64,000 nt of DNA. It comes from Sipunculus nudus. Its lineage: Eukaryota > Annelida > Sipuncula > Golfingiida > Sipunculidae. The position numbers and the translations under genes are program-made. Below, in pieces: positions 58,940-64,000 of the stretch (position 1 is its first letter; every line of letters starts with the position of its first letter). Under the pieces are notes generated by a model. The model did no database searches. It was not told the origin of the DNA and saw only the letters and a program-made list of their open reading frames with translations. The stretch is from positions 23,803,979 to 23,867,978 of the forward strand of contig CM049321.1 of assembly GCA_026874595.1 (NCBI GenBank). Direction: 5' to 3'.

Positions 58940-59735
58940 TATATTCTCTTATAATGATAAATGGTAAGATTTTTGTGATGTTCATATACCGTTGTTCCAC
59001 TTTTTGTCTAGCTGTCAATATTTTATCTTTGGTAAGCGATGTCAGTCATGTAAAGTGAAAAGTGGAAATATTAATGGACTATTATGATTGTGAGCATATA
59101 TCAGTTATTAACTGAATGATATTATTGTTCTTATTATATGTTTAATATTAAAGACAATAAACCGGACACCATGTGTATTTTTCAATGGATAATATAAATT
59201 AGTAATAACATATGATTTTCCAAGACACGACTCTGTAACCTATTTATAGGGCATACCCCTGAGTGATTTGGGAAGTGGTAGGCCTAAACAAAACACCTGT
59301 ACTCTGTTTCCTTAGCCCTGCCTAGTCCGAGAGCAGTAAACTCGTTATATAATATAATTTGCCGCTAGGTGGCAGCACCTGTAATAAGCATAGCGATGTA
59401 GCAAAGGCAAGCTTGATGGCTATCGTAGATGGAGTAATTTTAGGTCTAATCAACAGAATCGACTAAACCCTATAACCGTCTCATCAGAAGCGGATCCAAG
59501 TGATCACCTAATTTCTAACAGGTAATTAAAGGCCGACCCTCTAGCACATATCACTCCAAAACACGCTAAAGGTGATGGAGAAAATCATATCTGAGCGTAC
59601 CATTGATATCAAAGTTGTATCCCGTGCTAATAAAATGTAGTCAAAAAATGGTGTTGTGTCTTACATGGCCAGGCGGATGTTGATCTCTTACACAACAAAA
59701 CGCGTCATTGCACACGCCACCTTCAACCCGCGAAC
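58940..59735. other. non-coding intergenic stretch
   Basis: Between the zinc-finger gene and the promoter at 59.74 kb. Nothing recognised. Confidence 0.4.
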
Positions 59736-59738
59736 TTG

Positions 59739-59838
59739 ATATTAATGAGGTCATACGTCACTGGTCACCCGCGATCTAAATATTAATGAGGTCACACGAA
59801 GTCACGCGGGCCTCGGGGAAGCCCCTTGTGTATAAATA
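59739..59838 (+). promoter_or_regulatory. TATA promoter with duplicated ATATTAATGAGGTCA motif
   Basis: TATAAATA at 59831-59838 is ~83 bp upstream of the start codon at 59921. Two identical 15-mers ATATTAATGAGGTCA lie at 59739-59753 and 59780-59794 (41 bp apart), each preceded by CCGCGA and followed by (T/C)ACG. The motif joins a homeodomain-like TTAAT core to an AGGTCA nuclear-receptor half-site; that reading is inference. Confidence 0.65.
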
Positions 59839-59920
59839 CCGCCGCCATGTGCCTGCCTGCTTCAAATTCGTGTTTTTATTGCTGCTACAATCATTATTAC
59901 GAGAAATTAGACGCTGCAAA

Positions 59921-60224
59921 ATGCCTCCGCGAAGGAAAAACTCACCACCGAAGCCGGCTGAAGAAGACAGGGGCGGCAACGCCGCGGGAGGGATGATGCA
60001 ACGCCGCGAGAAGCGTTTCTGTGTCGACATCGGCGTCAGGAATAGGGAGAGATGGGCCTTGTTGAACCGCAATGCCAAGGTTGCTAGCAACTCTGACTTC
60101 GCGAAGAAACTTCTGGATTGGTGAGTTTTTGCTCCAAGTAGCCTTATGATGGGTTTTCTTCGTTGTTAAATTTGATATCCAATTAATTACTTGTAATGAT
60201 ATCCTTTGTAGATTGAATGTTTCT

Positions 60225-60255
<31 letters not shown>

Positions 60256-63200
60256 GGGGGGGGATCGGGAAGTATAACAGAATTCGTCTTACTAATAAAT
60301 CAGTGGATAATTTCTATTCGACATGTATAAGGATAATTTTTATGAACAGTTATTGAAATAAGGCTTTACCAGTTCATTTAATTTAACATATAAACAAGCA
60401 GAACGCCTGTTCGTATTTGTTTTAATTTGTCATATTTTATGCACTCATTGACAGAACCTTTCCAACCCCATCCAACAGGCAAAAACTAAAAGCTATCAAG
60501 ATTTTACTTGCACCTTGTACCTATTTTATATGAATTTTTAATTATTCTAAATCTGATGCAGCCAGACTCCATGATCATGTTTCATTGATATATCATGAAT
60601 CATGCATATATATCAATACCTGAGCATAATTATTGATGTTACCTGCAAGACAAAACTCCTTTCAGCCCTATTATACATACTTACCGAGTACCCGAGTCCA
60701 AAATTTGGACTTGAGGACTCGTGTATGTACATATATATATGAATATTACGGCAAATTAACTGGCAGTCTTGGCCTATTTATTCATTATCGTAGTAAAAAT
60801 CATACAGTAAAGTTAATTTCGAAGAGATTCACATTGATTATTTATATGCATTTGAATGGATTTTTCGTCTCTGTTAAATTTTAGTATCTATATCTATTCC
60901 TTTGTTAGGAGTCACGAAGTCAAATTTATGTATGTTTTGCATAAACATATGTCCGTTAAACTTTACAGCGTTGCCATGGTAACGAGTACTCGAGTCCGAG
61001 TCAGGCAATGCCTATGGAGTACTCGAGTCCAAAATTTTGTACCCGTTTCAGCCCTAATGTATACATGAAAAAACAGATATAACTAGCAGTCCTTCACTCA
61101 TTGTGGATACATTTTACATAAAGTTCTGTATTTGTACAAGTGTTATCTGCATTTTATCACTCCAAAAATATCCCTTGATACCTGTAGAATTTTATGTGGT
61201 AATAAAATTCATGTATTTTACAGGAAATCAGTATGAACAAAATGTAACAGTGAGAGGACATGAAAGGGAAATGGTTATGCACATGGTTTGGAAATCTTTT
61301 GATATAAGTTAGATGTTTATAAACATATTATCCATAGAATTGGTATATCTGAAAGAAAAAAAGAAACAATTGGTTAAAAAATATAACATCAATACTTGTA
61401 TTTGACAGGATTCTTGATGTTTATATTTTATTTTATTTTGCTGAGCAAGAGGCCATAAACAACAAGTGTGAATTTTTTCAGTGAAAAATTGTTTCTGTGG
61501 AGGGGTGGGGGGGCAATAGGGGTTCTGCACACTCTTGTTAGCAATTGGCACCTTTATATAGATGTTTTCATGTCTTAAATATTTTGTATAGTTCAAGGAT
61601 TATTTATTATAAGTCTGATTATTATTTTTTTAGGTATGAACGTTCACTGACTTCTACACCCAAGGGTGTTCATGCAGAAGGTATGGCCTTCCAGTCTGAT
61701 GTTTCAACCATCACGGCATCACTCTCACAGTAAGTTTTCTGAATTCATGTAATTTCAATTTCAGAATGGACTGCCATTGTCATCTCTCTTCTTTACATTC
61801 TTTGGGCAATGGGTAAAGGAGGTAAATCAATAGTTGTTTGCAGTAATTTGTAACAAAACAGACATTTGTTATAAAATGTGCTATGAAAAATAATCGGTGA
61901 TAACGTCATGTATACTGATTGTAAATTATCCTGCTGATTTGTTTGATATATTTATCACAAGGCCTCTCCCATCCAGTTGCTATATGTTCATTAACACATT
62001 TTTTTCATTATATATTTGCAGGCCTGAATCTGGTGTTGAGCCACTGGAGTCCAGCATTGAGGCAATTGGTCCATCCCCAAAGGTAGTGCCTAAGAGCCAT
62101 GGAAAAACAGGAGAAAAATCAATGGACAAGACACCTTCTGATTTACAGTAAATATTCTCTTTATGTGTATACATATGTTTGTGATTGTAAGGTGTAGCTT
62201 GTTTGAAGATACCTTTGAAATTTTCATAGTTAAAGTTTATTAAAATATATAAGATTGCTAGGATATTTTAGAGCATAAAAAATCCCACTCCCTGAATCTT
62301 TGTTTGTAATGTCTAAGCTTGCTACATATTTTTCAACAGATTAAAAAATGTGTATGGTTTCAGTGATAATTGTTAGATGCATCTAACATCCAGTGTTACA
62401 AGTTTGTAATGTCTAAGCTTGCTACATATTTTTTAACAGATTAAAAAATTCATATGGTTTCAGTGATAATTGTTAGATACATCTAACATTCAGTGTCACA
62501 AGTTAGAATTTACATGTGTAATGTCTCGTTACTTATTGTGCATAGATTTGTGTCCTTCTTTACTGAGCTTATGAGTGCACCTTGCAATAAACTTTTGGAA
62601 TGATTGACTTATTTTTTGCAAAGCACAGTAGTATATACTTGTTGCACATCTCAAATACTTGTTTTTTTTTTAATTTGTCACTTATGCATATATATTTCAT
62701 CACAGAGTCACATTTATCAGCAACATTAGTGGAACTGATGATGGTGAGATAAGAGATCCAAAGGACAAGACATGGAATATAGAAGAGGAGGATGTCTGGG
62801 AGCTCAACAAAGACGAATACGAAGTATTTTTACAGTAAGTATACCTGCAGCAAAGCGCACATATAAAGAAAATGTTTGAATGCAAGTCATACTAATATGC
62901 TAAAGTGTTGTGTATTTACTGCTTGTAATCAAGTATACCAATTGTAAAGTATACAGCTGAAAAGACTCCTATCTTTCCCAAAACTTTGTTTTACTTGCTA
63001 TTGCAATGCATGAAAGTTGTGAACTATATTTGTATTGCAATAAATAACTGATGTTTCTTATTTAGTGCAAACAAAAGTCAAACCACCATTTTCAAGAGTA
63101 TAGTTTATTTTGATATTCATGACACTTGGTTTATTCCCCAGGGATGGACGACTCACTGAGGAGATGGGTCAGTACCAGGCTGGTGATGTGGCATTTGATA

Positions 63201-63461
63201 TTGATGACAGTGATGATGAGGAGGAACCAGATGACACAGAGGCTGAAGAAGTTGGGAAAGGCAAGAGGCCGAAAGATACCATTTTCAGGGTTCAGGACCC
63301 AGCAGCTGCTGTCAAGGAAACTGCTGGTATTTCCTATGTGGAGTGTATGGTGCAACTTGGGAAGGCTTCCATTCCAGTAAGTTGTAGTGTCAAAGGATGC
63401 AAGAAACCAGTCACAGCAGAACATAAAAGACGAGGCACAGCACTTGGATTGTCATGGGTTG
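59921..63461 (+). CDS. multi-exon gene of unknown function, 3' end outside window
   Basis: Five exons join in frame: 59921-60120, 61634-61729, 62022-62147, 62706-62834 and 63142 to about 63457 or 63461. The first four junctions are all phase 2 with GT/AG borders, giving about 289 residues. Order: a basic Pro-rich start (MPPRRKNSPPKP), a conserved-looking RFCVDIGVRNRERWALLNR..LLDWYERS segment across exons 1-2, Ser/Pro-rich exons 2-3, exon 4 with EEDVWELNKDEYEVF, then an acidic block (DIDDSDDEEE) and CSVKGCKKPV..RRGTALGLSW in exon 5. The last may start a zinc-binding domain with a W-C..GH continuation beyond the window. No known family is assigned. The start was chosen because it follows the TATA box; an earlier in-frame ATG at 59786 lies upstream of it. 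An alternative donor in exon 5 (after CATTCCA at about 63378) would shorten it. Confidence 0.72.
60222..60263. repeat. (TG)n followed by 25-G tract
   Basis: Longest pure G run of the window (60239-60263), inside intron 1 of the gene at 59921. Confidence 0.95.
60690..61055. repeat. GAGTACTCGAGTCC-containing repeat in intron 1
   Basis: GAGTACCCGAGTCCAAAAT (60689-60707) and GAGTACTCGAGTCC (60984 and 61017) with CAGCCCTA phrases near both ends. It resembles, but is not clearly the same as, the GGACTCGAGTCC family at 23, 31 and 49 kb. The RFX-like GTTGCCATGGTAAC is at 60970-60983. Confidence 0.5.
61634..61729 (+). CDS. exon 2 of the gene at 59921
   Basis: Acceptor TTTTTTTAG at 61625-61633, donor GTAAGT at 61730. 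Encodes YERSLTSTPKGVHAEGMAF and onward. The first base completes the Trp codon split from exon 1. 96 nt, phase 2 on both sides. Confidence 0.7.
62022..62147 (+). CDS. exon 3 of the gene at 59921
   Basis: Acceptor ATATTTGCAG ending at 62021, donor GTAAAT at 62148. Encodes PESGVEPLESSIEAIGPSP and a Lys-rich stretch. 126 nt, phase 2 on both sides. Confidence 0.68.
62303..62500 (+). repeat. 98-bp tandem duplication in intron 3
   Basis: TTTGTAATGTCTAAGCTTGC to GTGT-ACAAG occurs twice, head to tail, with only a few differences. Includes the small palindrome TTAGATGCATCTAA (TTAGATACATCTAA in copy 2). Confidence 0.85.
62706..62834 (+). CDS. exon 4 of the gene at 59921
   Basis: Acceptor TTCATCACAG ending at 62705, donor GTAAGT at 62835. 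Encodes VTFISNISGTDDGEIRDPKD and EEEDVWELNKDEYEVFL. 129 nt, phase 2 on both sides. Confidence 0.72.
63142..63461 (+). CDS. exon 5 of the gene at 59921
   Basis: Acceptor TTTATTCCCCAG ending at 63141. Encodes DGRLTEEMGQYQAGDVAFDI, the acidic block, KRPKDTIFRVQDPAAAVKE and CSVKGCKKPV. The 3' border is uncertain: TGG then GTTGGT (end 63457) or GTTG then GTATTT (end 63461). Confidence 0.7.
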
Positions 63462-63464
63462 GTA

Positions 63465-64000
63465 TTTATTTGTTCATAATATTAATTCTGATCCACATTT
63501 CAGTGACTGTTTCATTGACTCGTGTAAAAGTAAGGCCTTTTTCTAAATCCTGAATTTTCATGAGATAGCAGTTTGCTGAAATTTATCATTCAGCGATTTG
63601 AATCAGAGCTGTCTGAGAATCACTCTAATGGTCCCCCTTGGGGAACTTTGACACATATATCACATGTAAGGTATGGATATGACCTATTTACAGGCAGGGG
63701 GGATTAACTTACATATTTGTGTAAGTTTTCCATATATACTTTATAATATATACTTATCAAAAGTTATTAATAAAAAGGCAAGAATATTAATTCTATAATT
63801 CCGAGTTATTCCAGATATCTTCTAGGAATTCTCACTGCTCTGGGAAATGTGCATGTCTCCCCTGGAAATTAACAACCATGATTTGAATGCTGAGAAAAAG
63901 TAGTTAAAATTATCTGGCTTTCTGACATTGCTAATAATGTTTGAATTTATCACAGATGTTTATTTTATATCTACATTGGTTATTATAGACCATGATGGAT
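63465..64000. other. intron 5 (presumed), no exon seen
   Basis: No further in-frame exon with splice sites was recognised before the window ends. Confidence 0.4.

Noticed and set aside
59786-59920. Earlier in-frame ATG of the gene at 59921
   Set aside because: It lies upstream of the TATA box, so it cannot be in the transcript if that box is used.

Overview
The window is eukaryotic, AT-rich, repeat-laden and gene-poor. Genes are split by introns with ordinary GT/AG splice sites. The coding material is animal-type: long C2H2 zinc-finger arrays, a Reeler-like secreted protein, and relics of Penelope-like, L1-like and CR1/jockey-like retroelements and of a Merlin (ISXO2-like) transposon. Several short repeats look like families I associate with marine molluscs, such as a hairpin ending in GGGGGCATA next to GGACGGAAGGACGG runs and a TAGCTCAG..CTGAGCTA hairpin. 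A mollusc or other lophotrochozoan is therefore my best guess. That is inference, not proof.

Layout. 0-4.7 kb is mostly non-coding, with one possible orphan exon (2817-3070, minus). 4.75-8.0 kb holds a minus-strand zinc-finger gene of 13 recognisable fingers. It carries a frameshift, has a decayed tail, and is separated from further relic fingers by a dead Penelope-like element. 8.06-9.1 kb is a 180-bp tandem array ending in a hairpin. 9.7-15.7 kb and 42.6-46.3 kb are two large, oppositely oriented copies of a repeat system. It is built from 336-bp and 280-bp units that carry the perfect palindrome GGTGGCGCCACC. 18-23 kb is a cluster of foldback elements. 23.5-25.2 kb is a dead L1-like LINE carrying a nested short retroposon with a 12-bp target duplication. 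26.4-35 kb is microsatellites, hairpins, small tandem duplications and a 22-bp minisatellite.

36.5-38.8 kb is the most unusual locus. On the minus strand it carries the first coding exon of a probable Reeler-domain secreted protein. Directly upstream lie about 25 further tandem copies of an 82-bp unit, most of which contain a 3' splice-site-like sequence, an ATG and the same signal-peptide coding sequence. 40-55 kb contains more MITEs, a short candidate first exon at 47.2 kb, a Merlin transposase pseudogene (51.2-52.0 kb) and a CR1/jockey-like LINE fragment (53.5-54.1 kb).

55.75-57.6 kb is an intact plus-strand zinc-finger gene (618 aa, 16 fingers). 59.7-64 kb begins a multi-exon plus-strand gene with a TATA box and a duplicated upstream motif. 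Five exons are visible, the first four junctions all fall in phase 2, and the gene runs off the window.

The genes do not form a pathway. The two zinc-finger proteins are probably DNA-binding nuclear proteins, the Reeler-like protein is probably secreted, and the last gene is of unknown function.
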